Source: Clostridia bacterium
GTDB lineage: Bacteria; Bacillota; Clostridia; Oscillospirales; Acutalibacteraceae
Assembly (NCBI GenBank): GCA_017550105.1
Contig: JAFYLQ010000008.1
Coordinates: 1-64,000 of the forward strand
Reading direction: 5' to 3'
Length of the DNA stretch: 64,000 nt
A model generated the notes under the pieces. It worked only from the letters and a program-made list of their open reading frames with translations, made no database searches and was not told the DNA's origin. Every line of letters begins with the position of its first letter. Within the stretch, counting starts at the first letter, position 1. A program made the translations under genes and the position numbers. Shown piece after piece: positions 52,227 through 62,363 of this stretch.

Positions 52227-53564
52227 TCAATGTCTGCTTTTTTCATCACGTTCGCGGATTACGAAGCGTACGGGTGTACCCTCAAGTCCGTAAACCTCAC
52301 GAATCTGATTTTCAATAGAACGCTGATAACTGTAGTGGAAAAGCTCCGCACTGTTAACAAAGCACACGAACGTTGGGGGTCTTGTGGACGCCTGAGTCAT
52401 ATAGAAAATTTTAAGACGCTTACCCTTATCCGTGGGAGGCTGAACACGAAGCGTTGCCGCCGCAAGGATTTCGTTAAGCTGACCCGTTTTAATTCGCATT
52501 GCGTTCTGTGTATCTACGAACTTTATAAGCTCGTAAAGTCGGTCAACACGCTGACCTGTTTTAGCGGAAATGAAGATAATGGGTGCAAAGGACATAAATG
52601 AAAAGTCCTTCATAAGCTGTTTGCGGTATGAGTCCATGGTTTTGCCGTCTTTAGCGTAAGCATCCCACTTATTAACCGCAATAATACAACCCTTACCCTG
52701 CTCAAGGGCTCTGCCTGCCACCTTGCTGTCCTGCTCGGTGAAGCCTTCAAGGGCGTCAATCATAATAACGCACACGTTAGCCCTCTCAACCGCCATATCG
52801 GTTCTTAAAACACTGTATTTTTCAACCGCATCCTCAACCTTTGATTTACGGCGAAGACCCGCAGTATCAATAAACATAAATTTACCGTAATCGTTTTCAA
52901 CGAAGCTATCCGTAGCGTCACGGGTTGTACCCGCAATGTTTGAAACAATCATTCGGTCCTCACCGATGATTTTATTAACAAGTGATGATTTACCAACGTT
53001 GGGCTTACCAATAACCGCAACCTTAATATAATCGTCCTCGTCCTTATCCTCAACAAGGTATTCCTCGGGAAGGTGCTTAAGAACCTCGTCCAACAAATCG
53101 CCCGTACCGTGACCGTGAACTGATGAAACGGGAATGGGGTCACCGAGACCGAGGTTATAGAACTCGTACAATTCCGGGGGTGGTGCACCCAAGGAATCGC
53201 ATTTGTTTACGGCTAAAACGATAGGCTTGCCGCTTTTTTGAAGCATTGTTGCAACCTCTTCATCGGTAGCCACAACGCCGTCACGTAAATCTGTAACAAG
53301 AATAATAACGTTGGCACTATCTATGGCAAGCTGAGCCTGACGACGCATCTGAGAAAGAATAACGTCATTTGAATATGGCTCAATACCGCCTGTGTCAACA
53401 AGCAACATATTGTGACCCAGCCACTCGCAATCACCGAAAAGGCGGTCACGGGTAACACCGGGTGTATTATCAACAATAGCAAGACGAGTGCCTGTAAGCT
53501 TATTAAATAAGGTGGATTTACCTACGTTAGGTCTGCCGACAATGGCAACAACAGGTTTTGCCAT
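52227..53564 (-). CDS. der: Ribosome biogenesis GTPase Der (EngA)
   Basis: A 445-residue protein with two tandem GTPase domains (GRPNVGKST at about 8-16 and GKPNVGKSS near 184) and a C-terminal KH-like domain. NKCD and NKWD are the G4 motifs. Needed for 50S subunit assembly. Two bases after the DUF512 gene. Confidence 0.97.
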   Translation of the reverse strand: MAKPVVAIVGRPNVGKSTLFNKLTGTRLAIVDNTPGVTRDRLFGDCEWLGHNMLLVDTGGIEPYSNDVILSQMRRQAQLAIDSANVIILVTDLRDGVVATDEEVATMLQKSGKPIVLAVNKCDSLGAPPPELYEFYNLGLGDPIPVSSVHGHGTGDLLDEVLKHLPEEYLVEDKDEDDYIKVAVIGKPNVGKSSLVNKIIGEDRMIVSNIAGTTRDATDSFVENDYGKFMFIDTAGLRRKSKVEDAVEKYSVLRTDMAVERANVCVIMIDALEGFTEQDSKVAGRALEQGKGCIIAVNKWDAYAKDGKTMDSYRKQLMKDFSFMSFAPIIFISAKTGQRVDRLYELIKFVDTQNAMRIKTGQLNEILAAATLRVQPPTDKGKRLKIFYMTQASTRPPTFVCFVNSAELFHYSYQRSIENQIREVYGLEGTPVRFVIRERDEKSRH

Positions 53565-53566
53565 AA

Positions 53567-54880
53567 TTAAACACCTCCGTCAATAATGGTTTCAAGTAAT
53601 TTATATCCGTCGTTTTCAACGGGTATAACGGGAACCTTAAGGGCTTCGCTTAATTCCTCAACCGTAATATCATCAAGGAATTTATCACCTTCGTTACGAA
53701 GTGAAACACGTGGTATAAGCACCACCTCGCCAAGGTCCGTATTTTCTAACTGAGCTTTGAAGTCCGTACCCGTTACAAGACCCGCAACGGTTACCGTGTC
53801 ACCAAAAAACTCATTTTTAATTTTAACAACGTTAATTCCCAGTCCCTTGAATTTTGCCTGAGCCTTAGCGCAAAGCTCACTCAACAAATTGTAAGCCGCA
53901 TAGCCCGTTGCAAGGGTAAGCCTTCTGTTAACCTCTTTTTCAGGGGCTTCGTCCAAGGCGGACATAAACTCCTCCTTAAGAAGTGTGCACATACCCACAC
54001 CGTTATCAAGCTGACTGTATTCACCGTAATAATCACCGTCGGGCAAGGGTCTTTCGGCTATAAGATAAAATTCGTCCGAGGCGTAGGCTAATATTTTGCC
54101 CTCGTTAAACCACGAGAAATGGGCATTAAATTCATCAATAATATCAATGACCTGCGCCGCTTCCTCCTTGGTATAGGTCCTTAAGGGATAAAGCCCGTCC
54201 CTGAATTTTGTAAGCCCCACGGGTACTGCCGCAATGCTTTTGACACTCGGATAAAGCTTTGAAAGCTCCTCAAGTGAAAATCGCAGCTCGTCACCGTCGT
54301 TTATACCGGGACAAAGCACAAGCTGAGTATTCATTTCAATCCCCTGTTCGGAGAGTCTGTCAAGAATACCAAGGACCTTACCCGCATTGGGATTTTTCAT
54401 CATTTTAACCCTGAGCTCGGGATTCATTGTGTGAACGGATATATTCACAGGTGAAATGTGCATATCCATTATACGTTGAACCTCCCTTTCGCAAAGACCC
54501 GTAAGGGTAATGTAGTTGCCGAAAAGGAAGGACATTCTTGAATCGTCATCCTTGAAATAAAGAGTATCACGCATACCCTTTGGCATCTGGTCAACGAAGC
54601 AGAATATACATTTATTTTTGCAGGAATGCTGTTTGTCCATAAGGTAGGTTTTAAATTCAAGACCTATATCCGCAAATTCGTCACCCTTACGGATATTGGT
54701 TGAAATCGTCTGCCCGTCACGTAAAAGAGTCAGAGTGAGCTTACGTGACTGTATATAAAAGCGATAATCGAGCACGTCGAAAATCTCGTTCCCGTTAATG
54801 CTAACAAGAATATCGTCCTTTAACACCCCTGCCTTTTCAGCATAAGAGGAGCACAAAACGTTCTCAATTTTAACAGACAC
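53567..54880 (-). CDS. DUF512 family PDZ/radical-SAM-like Fe-S protein
   Basis: A 437-residue protein: an N-terminal PDZ-like domain (SSYAEKAGVLKDDILVSING), then CKNKCIFCFVDQMPKGMR, an elongated radical-SAM-like Cys motif (CxxxCxFCF), a TIM-barrel portion and the C-terminal DUF512 domain. Found next to der in many Clostridia. Reaction unknown. Confidence 0.9.
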   Translation of the reverse strand: MSVKIENVLCSSYAEKAGVLKDDILVSINGNEIFDVLDYRFYIQSRKLTLTLLRDGQTISTNIRKGDEFADIGLEFKTYLMDKQHSCKNKCIFCFVDQMPKGMRDTLYFKDDDSRMSFLFGNYITLTGLCEREVQRIMDMHISPVNISVHTMNPELRVKMMKNPNAGKVLGILDRLSEQGIEMNTQLVLCPGINDGDELRFSLEELSKLYPSVKSIAAVPVGLTKFRDGLYPLRTYTKEEAAQVIDIIDEFNAHFSWFNEGKILAYASDEFYLIAERPLPDGDYYGEYSQLDNGVGMCTLLKEEFMSALDEAPEKEVNRRLTLATGYAAYNLLSELCAKAQAKFKGLGINVVKIKNEFFGDTVTVAGLVTGTDFKAQLENTDLGEVVLIPRVSLRNEGDKFLDDITVEELSEALKVPVIPVENDGYKLLETIIDGGV

Positions 54881-54919
54881 TCAACTCACCTACTTAAAAA
54901 AACAAAATAACAGTCCAAC

Positions 54920-54947
54920 AGGGCGGGGAGAAATCTCTCACCGCCCT
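54920..54947 (-). terminator. Possible terminator after rpmF
   Basis: Stem AGGGCGG(G/T)GAGA/TCTC.CCGCCCT with a small loop. The T-rich tract begins several bases away, so it may be a weak terminator or an RNA-stabilising hairpin between rpmF and the DUF512 gene. Confidence 0.5.
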
Positions 54948-54976
54948 CTGAAATACGAGTTACAAACTATTACAGA

Positions 54977-55156
54977 TTAGTCTACTGAGATAACCTGCTT
55001 GCCGTTGTAATAGCCACATGCTGTGCAAAGTCTGTGGGGTCTCTTGTAATCGCCGCAGTTGGGGCACTTTACGAGTGCTGCTGCGTCCATTTTCCAAACG
55101 TTGGATCTTCTCTTATCTCTTCTTGCTTTGGAAACTCTTCTCTTGGGTACTGCCAT
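54977..55156 (-). CDS. rpmF: 50S ribosomal protein L32
   Basis: A 59-residue protein, MAVPKRRVSKARRDKRRS at the start, with a four-Cys zinc site CPNC (31-34) and CTAC (44-47). Located 30 bases after the YceD gene, the conserved yceD-rpmF order. Confidence 0.97.
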   Translation of the reverse strand: MAVPKRRVSKARRDKRRSNVWKMDAAALVKCPNCGDYKRPHRLCTACGYYNGKQVISVD

Positions 55157-55186
55157 GAGTCTTACCTCCTATATAAATTTAATTAC

Positions 55187-55681
55187 TTACTCTTCCAAAA
55201 GCTTTAAAAGCACTTCCATTCTGGGGTCTATAGGTGCTTTACAATCGCATTGGTCTTTATTAAGGTTTTTACCACAAGTGGGGCAAAGACCTTTACAGTC
55301 ATCGTTGCAAAGGTATTTTGAAGGAAGAGCGAGATTGACATCTTCTTCAACAAGAGCGTCAAGGTCAAGGCGTAAATTGGGCACCTCGAGGAAATCGTCA
55401 TTGTCACCGCTTTCAAGAGCAGCCACAAGGGTGTGCTCAACAGGGAAAGAATAGTCACGCTTGACGTCTGTGGCGCAACGGTCACAGGGAGCCTCGTAAA
55501 CCAAGTCGGCTTTTGCGGTAAGATTAACAATACCTGCTCTATTTTCGATTTTGCCGCTGACCTTTACGGGAGCCGTAATAGGCGCAAAGCCCGAAACAGT
55601 CACCTCGGAAAGTGAAAGTTCGTAGTCGAAGGGAATCCTCATCCCCTCGGTATTGAAAACAGATTCAAGTTCGATAATCAT
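55187..55681 (-). CDS. YceD (DUF177) family protein
   Basis: A 164-residue protein with the C-terminal pattern CNDDCKGLCPTCGKNLNKDQCDC, typical of the Gram-positive DUF177/YceD family linked to 23S rRNA and ribosome production. ATG 55681 is preferred over 55687 for spacing from GAGAGG. Co-transcribed with rpmF. Confidence 0.93.
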   Translation of the reverse strand: MIIELESVFNTEGMRIPFDYELSLSEVTVSGFAPITAPVKVSGKIENRAGIVNLTAKADLVYEAPCDRCATDVKRDYSFPVEHTLVAALESGDNDDFLEVPNLRLDLDALVEEDVNLALPSKYLCNDDCKGLCPTCGKNLNKDQCDCKAPIDPRMEVLLKLLEE

Positions 55682-55708
55682 ACACATTACCTCTCAACAT
55701 ACCCGAAT

Positions 55709-55737
55709 ATTATATTATCTAAAACCCTTTTTGTCAA
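55709..55737 (-). promoter_or_regulatory. Promoter of yceD-rpmF
   Basis: Minus strand: TTGACA (55732-55737), a 17-base spacer, TATAAT (55709-55714): full consensus, as expected for a ribosomal protein operon. Confidence 0.85.
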
Positions 55738-55818
55738 TATTAAATATAAAAAATCTTACCCAAAACATCAGTTTATAAAGGTACAATAATGGTAAATTTT
55801 TTACAAAATACACAGGGC

Positions 55819-55855
55819 AAAAAATAAGCCTTGTATCCGAAACCGAATACAAGGC
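55819..55855 (-). terminator. Terminator after the P-loop gene
   Basis: Stem GCCTTGTATTC/GATACAAGGC followed by TTATTTTTT on the minus strand. Confidence 0.88.
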
Positions 55856-55869
55856 ATTTTTCAATTTAC

Positions 55870-56286
55870 TCAGATTACCTTTGCGTTTGCAAAAAGAGCT
55901 TCGGGAAGCTTATCCTGATCTTCGGAAACTGTGAAGGTGAAGTTAACACCTGATTCCTCAGAAACCTTGCAAATTTTATTTATAAGTGCAGCAAACTCAT
56001 CATAATCTCTGCCAACGATTTTGAATGTAGCGTCAACAAAAATGTCTGTTAAGTCGTGGTCCTGTGCGATAACGCCGCATACCATACCATAGAATGCGTC
56101 GCAGCCCTGGATATCGAATCTTTCTGTTTCGATAAGTCTTGCTTTGTGGGTTACCTCATAAGTAAGTAACGGGGATTTTTCGATGCAAACTACTGTTCCG
56201 TCGGAAGCTGCTACTGCCTCGTTAATGAGAGCAATAAGTTTTTTTGTTTTACCGGAACCTTTGTTGCCAATAATAAGTGAAACCAT
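55870..56286 (-). CDS. Small P-loop NTPase of unknown role
   Basis: A 138-residue protein with Walker A GNKGSGKTKK (about 7-16) and DIFVDATFKI as a possible Walker B. Shorter than most P-loop enzymes and lacking other recognised domains. It lies 63 bases after pgi, ahead of a terminator, and may be co-transcribed with it. Function unknown. Confidence 0.7.
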   Translation of the reverse strand: MVSLIIGNKGSGKTKKLIALINEAVAASDGTVVCIEKSPLLTYEVTHKARLIETERFDIQGCDAFYGMVCGVIAQDHDLTDIFVDATFKIVGRDYDEFAALINKICKVSEESGVNFTFTVSEDQDKLPEALFANAKVI

Positions 56287-56349
56287 AATAATGTACCTCC
56301 GTTGTTTATTTCTCGCCTTTCGGCGTGATTTCTGAAATTAGTTTTTAAC

Positions 56350-57678
56350 TTAAAGTCTTGCTTCAAGTGATTTTTTATGTTCCTCATAACCGGGCTTACC
56401 GAGAAGAGCGAACATATTCTTTTTGTAGCTTTCAACACCGGGCTGGTCGAAGGGGTTGATGCCTAAAATGTAGCCTGAAACTGCACAAGCCTTTTCAAGG
56501 AAGAATGCAAGATAACCGAAGTTATATTCATTCATCTCGTCAAGCTCAAGAATCATATTGGGCACCTTACCGTCGGTGTGAGCAAGCACGGTACCGAGGA
56601 AAGCCTTTTTGTTAACGTAGTCAACACTCTTGCCTGCTACGAAATTGAAGCCGTCACCGTTTTCGGGGTCAAGCTCAATAATAAGCTCATTTTTGGGTTT
56701 GTCAAACGTAACTACTGTTTCGAATAATAATCTTTCGCCGTCCTGAACGTACTGACCTAAAGAGTGAAGATCGGTTGAGAAGATAGCGGATGAGGGGTAA
56801 ATACCCTTGCCGTCCTTACCCTCGCTTTCGCCGTAAAGCTGCTTGAACCACTCGTTCATAAGAGTGTAGTCAGGCTCGTAAGAAACCATCATTTCAACGG
56901 CTTTACCCTGACGGTAAAGAATATTACGCATTGCTGCGTATTTGTAACAGTCGTTGGTGTAAACGTCGCCCTCAGCGTAAGCGGAACGGGCATCTGCCGC
57001 ACCCTTCATCATAAGGTCGATGTCGATACCTGCAACTGCAATGGGTAAAAGACCAACAGCGGTAAGAACTGAATATCTGCCGCCAACGTCATCGGGAATT
57101 ACGAAGGTTTCGTAGCCCTCACGGTCGGATAACTCTTTAAGAGTACCGCGAGCCTTGTCGGTAGTGGCGTAAATTCTTTTGGCTGCTTCTTCCTTGCCGT
57201 ATTTTTTCTCAAGTAAATTTTTGAAAACACGGAAGGCAATTGTGGGCTCAGTGGTTGTGCCCGATTTTGAAATAACGTTTACTGAAAAATCCTTGCCTTC
57301 GCAAAGGGCAACCGCTTCAGCAAGTGCGGAAGAAGAAAGTGTGTTACCTGCGAAAATAATCTGGGGCTTTTCAAGTAAGTTGCGGTTCTGTGATTTACAG
57401 AATTCAATAGCGGCTCTTGCGCCTAAATATGAGCCACCGATACCGATAACAACAAGCACGTCACTGTCGTCACGGATTTTTGCAGCAGCTTTTTTGATAT
57501 TCTCAAACTCTTCTTTGTCGTAGTCAACGGGAAGGTCCAACCAACCTAAAAAGTCGTTGCCTGCCCCTGTACGTGAGTCAAGAAGATCAACAGCCGCTTT
57601 AACCTCGGGTGCGATATTGTCAACGTCTGATGAGTTAACAAAGCCCTCGAGATAACGGGTATTAAGTTTAAGTGACAT
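56350..57678 (-). CDS. pgi: Glucose-6-phosphate isomerase
   Basis: A 442-residue bacterial-type Pgi interconverting glucose-6-P and fructose-6-P. It has [16 protein letters not shown], the [14 protein letters not shown] phosphate loop, a catalytic Glu in the [13 protein letters not shown] region and [13 protein letters not shown] near the C-terminus. Length is typical for the short Gram-positive form. Confidence 0.97.
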   Translation of the reverse strand: MSLKLNTRYLEGFVNSSDVDNIAPEVKAAVDLLDSRTGAGNDFLGWLDLPVDYDKEEFENIKKAAAKIRDDSDVLVVIGIGGSYLGARAAIEFCKSQNRNLLEKPQIIFAGNTLSSSALAEAVALCEGKDFSVNVISKSGTTTEPTIAFRVFKNLLEKKYGKEEAAKRIYATTDKARGTLKELSDREGYETFVIPDDVGGRYSVLTAVGLLPIAVAGIDIDLMMKGAADARSAYAEGDVYTNDCYKYAAMRNILYRQGKAVEMMVSYEPDYTLMNEWFKQLYGESEGKDGKGIYPSSAIFSTDLHSLGQYVQDGERLLFETVVTFDKPKNELIIELDPENGDGFNFVAGKSVDYVNKKAFLGTVLAHTDGKVPNMILELDEMNEYNFGYLAFFLEKACAVSGYILGINPFDQPGVESYKKNMFALLGKPGYEEHKKSLEARL

Positions 57679-57821
57679 TGGTTCATCTCCTATAGGGTTT
57701 AACGAAGAACTGTTACACAGTAAAAGTGTACCATTCTTTGCTAATATTTTACAATAAACTTATAATTTTTTCAATAGACTTTCTACACTTTCACAAAAAA
57801 TCACAGTTTTTTTACGTTTTG

Positions 57822-57995
57822 TTAAAATATCGGGTGCATAAGTTGGTTATTTTTCTCATATTTCGTGTTGCTGACGGCACTAAGATTACTCTCGGCACGG
57901 CTTGAAACCGTAAAAGCCGCCCCAACAAGAGCGGTAACAAGCAAAATTATTATTGCAGAAACGGTGAATGCATTTAATAATCTGTTAAATTCCAT
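57822..57995 (-). CDS. Small membrane protein following spoIIP
   Basis: A 57-residue ORF: ATG 57995 lies 1 base after the spoIIP stop (TAATATGG), with GAGGTCG about 10 bases upstream inside the end of spoIIP. It has one transmembrane helix (FTVSAIIILLVTALVGAAF) and a polar C-terminal tail. Not recognised. Coupled position implies expression with spoIIP during sporulation. Confidence 0.6.
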   Translation of the reverse strand: MEFNRLLNAFTVSAIIILLVTALVGAAFTVSSRAESNLSAVSNTKYEKNNQLMHPIF

Positions 57996-57996
57996 A

Positions 57997-59088
57997 TTAT
58001 TTTTCGACCTCTTTATCTAACATTTTTACAAGTGCCTCCCCTATTAACTGAGCAGAATAAACCGCCTCCTCAAGGGTGTTGGCATCGGTTCCGAATTCAA
58101 GAAGCAACGAGCAGGGCGTCACGTCCATATTATATTTTCTGTTGCAAAAGAACAACGGTCGCATAAGCCCCTGTGCATTTTCCTCGGCAGTTTTTTGCAA
58201 ATCAAGTGCGAACACAAGATTTTCTTGCCAAGAACCAAAGCCCTCTACCCCGTTACCCTCACAGCCCGAGATTATCATAACCTGCGCCGCCTTTTTGCCG
58301 TTCACGGTGGCGGTGGGCTTTATTTTTGTTCCGTTCTCGTAGTGGATTGCATCCCTGTGCACGTCAAGGGTTATCTGAATTTCGGGGTATTGCTCAAGGT
58401 ATTTTTCAACGCTTACTCTTGAACGGGAGTAGGCACCGTTATAGGATTCATCGTAAATATTGCGGTCGTGAATGACCTTGTACCCTGCCGCCTCAAGGGT
58501 CTTGGTAAGCTCGTCACCCACACGTATCATATTTTTGGCTTTATCGGTTGTACGTGATACGTACTGATTGGAATACCACCCTAAATCAAGCATTTCGTAG
58601 CCCTCGGTGGAATGGGTATGGTATATAAGTATGCAGGGCTTATCCTTGGTTATTTTCTTATATGACGGGGCTTTATCAAGATAACTTTTAAGGGATATGC
58701 TTTTACCCGTTTTGTTATCCACCTCAACAACGCCGTAGGTGAGGGTCTTGGAGGTAGCGCCCATCTGTTGCTCCTTAATATCCCCGCTTTTCTTATAATT
58801 CTTATACTGTGCCTGAGCTTGTTGCTTTAGTGTTTCAATATCCGTGGGAGTGTTGCTGACGGAGTTCGCATAACCGCCACCCCCATAGCCCGAAACGGTA
58901 AAAACATTTTCTTCGGTAAATGCCCCGTTAGTACCCATAACGGCGTTAATCTCTGCACTATTGCAAATCTTATTAAAAAGCTCTGCCGTCACCTCACCGA
59001 AGAAGCCGCCGCCCGACACACTGCACACCAAAAGCACGGCACAAAGACCAAAAGAAAGCACACCCTTTAACCCGTTGCTACGACCCAT
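57997..59088 (-). CDS. spoIIP: Stage II sporulation protein P
   Basis: A 363-residue bitopic protein: N-terminal transmembrane helix, low-complexity linker, then an amidase_3-like domain (about 150-360) with ILIYHTHSTEGYEM (metal His), VIHDRNIYDESYNGAYSRSR, LDVHRDAIH and LLEFGTDANT (catalytic Glu). In the SpoIID-M-P complex it cuts peptidoglycan during engulfment. Start 59088 follows GGAGGTGG. Located 48 bases after gpr, its usual partner. Confidence 0.95.
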   Translation of the reverse strand: MGRSNGLKGVLSFGLCAVLLVCSVSGGGFFGEVTAELFNKICNSAEINAVMGTNGAFTEENVFTVSGYGGGGYANSVSNTPTDIETLKQQAQAQYKNYKKSGDIKEQQMGATSKTLTYGVVEVDNKTGKSISLKSYLDKAPSYKKITKDKPCILIYHTHSTEGYEMLDLGWYSNQYVSRTTDKAKNMIRVGDELTKTLEAAGYKVIHDRNIYDESYNGAYSRSRVSVEKYLEQYPEIQITLDVHRDAIHYENGTKIKPTATVNGKKAAQVMIISGCEGNGVEGFGSWQENLVFALDLQKTAEENAQGLMRPLFFCNRKYNMDVTPCSLLLEFGTDANTLEEAVYSAQLIGEALVKMLDKEVEK

Positions 59089-59136
59089 TTTAACCACCTC
59101 CGTCACCTAAAAATTATGACGAAGGGTTAAATTTTA

Positions 59137-60015
59137 TTACATAAGAGCGTACAATTCCTTTACACTTAACGTGGGTTGTAAAGCACAATTCAAGGCAAGT
59201 GCCAGAAGATACGAGGCATTTTTTACCATTAAATCAATATCCTTTGGCGCTACAATAAGACCCGACGCATTTTTCATCTGCTTTTTATCAATACTTTTTA
59301 TATCCGCACCCGAAAGCTCGCAGGCAAGGGACAACGCATCAACCACCGTGGGAACTCCTATGGCAATAACGGGTACGCCAAGATAACCCTCGTCAATTCT
59401 TTTACGTGCATTACCTATACCCGAGCCCGGTGCAATGCCCGTGTCGGACATCTGCACAGTATTGCCGAGCCTTGAAACACTACCTGCCGCAAGGGCGTCA
59501 ATGGTTATAACACAGTCGGGCTTTACGGTATCGCATATACTTTTTATATACTCACCCGATTCAATACCCGTTTGGCCCAAAACACCCGCAGAAACCGCAC
59601 AGACGGGTCGAAGCTTTTCGTCAAAGCCCGCACTTTTACGTAATTCATCATCAATATGACGGGTTGCAAAAATCATTGATGCGGTCATAGGCCCCAAAGC
59701 GTCGGAAGTAATGCTCATATTACCCACACCTGCCACAAGGACGGTGCCGTTACCATTGGGAAGAAGCTTTTTGATACTATCCATAAGCGCCTGTAACCTA
59801 CCGTCGGACACGGGTGCCTCGTGGGAAAAGGGGTTCATTTCAATAGTAATGTATCTGCCGATGCCCTTATCCAATTTCTGTGCCGCCAAAGACGACTCAA
59901 TGTCAATCACTGTGGTTTTACATTCGTCGTTTTCGTATTCCTTTACCTTAACACCCTCAAGCCCCGTTTTTATCATTTCCTTACGCTCAAGCGCAAGGTC
60001 CGTTCTGAAATCCAA
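59137..60015 (-). CDS. gpr: GPR endopeptidase (spore protease)
   Basis: A 292-residue protease that degrades small acid-soluble spore proteins on germination. It has RTDLALERKE at the start, near the usual propeptide site, VAGVGNMSITSDALGP, SVSRLGNTVQMSDTGIAPGSG and GVPTVVDA, all family signatures. TTG start with GAGGTG 5 bases upstream. Confidence 0.96.
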   Translation of the reverse strand: MDFRTDLALERKEMIKTGLEGVKVKEYENDECKTTVIDIESSLAAQKLDKGIGRYITIEMNPFSHEAPVSDGRLQALMDSIKKLLPNGNGTVLVAGVGNMSITSDALGPMTASMIFATRHIDDELRKSAGFDEKLRPVCAVSAGVLGQTGIESGEYIKSICDTVKPDCVITIDALAAGSVSRLGNTVQMSDTGIAPGSGIGNARKRIDEGYLGVPVIAIGVPTVVDALSLACELSGADIKSIDKKQMKNASGLIVAPKDIDLMVKNASYLLALALNCALQPTLSVKELYALM

Positions 60016-60069
60016 AGTATCACCTCAGAAATATTATCCCACTCACAGAATAATTTATAATCAAAATCA

Positions 60070-60098
60070 TTGAAATACAGATTATAATGTGTTAAAAT
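60070..60098 (+). promoter_or_regulatory. Promoter of ychF
   Basis: TTGAAA (60070-60075), a 17-base spacer, TAAAAT (60093-60098). Confidence 0.65.
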
Positions 60099-60131
60099 AC
60101 TTCCCGAAATAAAGAAAAGGAAGTTTATTAA

Positions 60132-61226
60132 ATGAAGCTTGGTATTGTTGGTTTACCTAACGTAGGTAAAAGTACACTTTTTAATGCACTTACAAATGCG
60201 GGTGCTCAGGCGGCTAACTATGCATTCTGTACCATTGAGCCCAACGTTGGCGTGGTAGCAGTTCCCGACAAGCGTCTTGATGCACTTTGCGATATGTATA
60301 ACCCCGCTAAGGTTACACCCGCTACAATAGAATTTGTTGACATTGCAGGCCTTGTTAAGGGTGCTTCACAGGGCGAGGGTCTTGGTAACAAGTTCCTTTC
60401 ACACATCCGTGAGGTTGACGCCATTATTCACGTTGTACGTTGCTTTGACAACGACGACATTATGCACGTTGACGGCTCCGTTGATCCCCAGCGTGACATT
60501 GAAACAATTAACCTTGAGCTTATTCTCTCCGATGCAGAAATTCTGCAGAGAAGAATTGACAGAACCACAAAGGCTATGAAGGGTGATAAAACACTTGCTT
60601 CCGAGCTTAAGGTTCTTGAAAGAGTACGCGAGGCACTTGATAACGGTATATGTGCAAGAGCTGTTGAGCTTACGGACGATGAAAAGGAAATCATCGACAC
60701 AGTTGCTTTACTTACTGCAAAGCCCGTTATTTACGCTTGTAATATGAGCGAGGACGATTTCTCATCAAACATCGACGGCAATGCCCGTTACAACGCAGTT
60801 AAAGCCCTTGCCGCAGAGGAAGGCAGTCAGGTTCTTCCCATTTGTGCAGAGCTTGAAGCACAGATTGCAGAGCTTGACAAGGACGAAAAGGAAATGTTCC
60901 TTGGTGAGCTTGGTATTGAAACAGGCGGTCTTGACTTACTTATTGAAAGAAGCTACGACCTTTTAGGTCTTATGAGTTATCTTACCGCAGGTCAGCCCGA
61001 GGTAAGAGCCTGGACAATTAAGAAGGGCACAAAGGCTCCTCAGGCGGCAGGTAAAATCCACTTTGACTTTGAGCGTGGCTTCATCCGTGCGGAGGTCGTT
61101 TCCTTTGACGTGCTTATGGACTGCGGCTCAATGCAGGTTGCAAAAGAAAAAGGTCTTGTACGCTCCGAGGGTAAGGAATACGTAATGCAGGACGGCGACA
61201 TAGTTCTTTTCAGATTTAACGTATAA
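60132..61226 (+). CDS. ychF: Redox-regulated ATPase YchF (OLA1 family)
   Basis: A 364-residue Obg-family protein with G1 [11 protein letters not shown] (6-16), [12 protein letters not shown], the altered G4 site (ACNMSE) that prefers ATP, a coiled-coil insert and a C-terminal TGS domain ending [13 protein letters not shown]. Confidence 0.97.
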   Translation: MKLGIVGLPNVGKSTLFNALTNAGAQAANYAFCTIEPNVGVVAVPDKRLDALCDMYNPAKVTPATIEFVDIAGLVKGASQGEGLGNKFLSHIREVDAIIHVVRCFDNDDIMHVDGSVDPQRDIETINLELILSDAEILQRRIDRTTKAMKGDKTLASELKVLERVREALDNGICARAVELTDDEKEIIDTVALLTAKPVIYACNMSEDDFSSNIDGNARYNAVKALAAEEGSQVLPICAELEAQIAELDKDEKEMFLGELGIETGGLDLLIERSYDLLGLMSYLTAGQPEVRAWTIKKGTKAPQAAGKIHFDFERGFIRAEVVSFDVLMDCGSMQVAKEKGLVRSEGKEYVMQDGDIVLFRFNV

Positions 61227-61242
61227 GAAAACAAAAACAAGG

Positions 61243-61284
61243 ACGGTATTGAAATTCAATCGAATTTCAATACCGTTGTTTTTT
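61243..61284 (+). terminator. Bidirectional terminator after ychF
   Basis: 14-bp perfect stem ACGGTATTGAAATT/AATTTCAATACCGT with a 6-base loop, T-run on both sides. Confidence 0.92.
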
Positions 61285-62332
61285 ACAACCTTTTTTCGTC
61301 TTCTTCACGTTGTTTTTTTGAGTTGATTGCGAAAGGTATTCCAAAACCTGCACCACCACCTACAACCAGACCAATTAAAACAAATAACCACCAAAGAGGA
61401 TTCTTGGATTCCTCTTCCTCAGTTTTTTCAGCTTTTATAACCTTCTTTTCAATTATTGTTTTCACCTCGGCAGTCTGCTCGTAGGTTTTGCCGAAGGTAT
61501 CCTCGTAGGTTATTTTAACAGTACCGCTTACCTTGCCTATTTTATCATTATTAACACGGAGATTAGCCGTTGCGGTACCGCTTTCACCTGAGGGTATTTC
61601 CCCCACAAAGGCGCTTCCGCCGGATGAAAGACCCTCCACTTCAAAATCCACCTTGCAATTATAAAGGGGAGCTTTGCCCGTGTTCATAAGATTAATATTA
61701 ACGCTGACCGTGTCATCCTGAACCACCTTTACCGGAAGTGTTACTCCATCAAAGCTAAGCTTAACAGGTTGTCTTACTTCCACACGCAAAATTGCATTTT
61801 CGGAATAGGGAGTGCCGTTTTTGTCCTCATACTCACAGGTAAGGCTTAATTTATGCACACCCACGGACGCGTTATGTGCAGTTTTCACGGTCACGTCCCA
61901 GGTATAGGTGCTACCCGCACTTATGTGCGAAACATACTTCGTCCCCAATCCCTCGGGGCATATTTCATCCCCATCCTCACCAATGGTTAGCTTCATATTC
62001 TTTACGGCTTTTGAATTATGGGTGTTTTTAAAGCTGACGGTGATAACACCGTCTTTTTCGGGAGTAAGGTAACCGCCCTGCACACTGTAGCCCGTTACCA
62101 TAAGCCGAGGTTGTGACATATCCTCGGTAACCTCAGGGATTTTTTCCTGTGTTTTTTTATCATCTGCCTTGGTGGGCTTTTGGGTTTCTTTTTCTGCTTT
62201 TGATGTTGCGGCTTCGGTGGTTACTTCAGTTGTTACCGTTGTGGCTTCAGTTACATCACCGCTTTCATCCGCCGCAAAACAAGGCAGTAAGCACATCATA
62301 AGGCAAAGTATAAATACAAATAATTTTTTCAT
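61283..62332 (-). CDS. Exported CARDB/Ig-like domain protein with C-terminal membrane anchor
   Basis: A 349-residue protein: signal peptide (about 1-21), Thr/Glu/Lys-rich linker (25-70), two Ig-like/NEW3-type beta domains (about 75-190 and 190-300; MTGKAPLYNCKVDFEVEG-like), a charged segment and a C-terminal transmembrane helix (about 315-338) with a basic tail. Start 62332 has AGGTGAT upstream. It lies 31 bases after an FtsX-type permease, so it may be the extracellular partner of that ABC system. Confidence 0.8.
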   Translation of the reverse strand: MKKLFVFILCLMMCLLPCFAADESGDVTEATTVTTEVTTEAATSKAEKETQKPTKADDKKTQEKIPEVTEDMSQPRLMVTGYSVQGGYLTPEKDGVITVSFKNTHNSKAVKNMKLTIGEDGDEICPEGLGTKYVSHISAGSTYTWDVTVKTAHNASVGVHKLSLTCEYEDKNGTPYSENAILRVEVRQPVKLSFDGVTLPVKVVQDDTVSVNINLMNTGKAPLYNCKVDFEVEGLSSGGSAFVGEIPSGESGTATANLRVNNDKIGKVSGTVKITYEDTFGKTYEQTAEVKTIIEKKVIKAEKTEEEESKNPLWWLFVLIGLVVGGGAGFGIPFAINSKKQREEDEKRL

Positions 62333-62363
62333 ATAATCACCTACTTTATCAATCACCGCGAAA

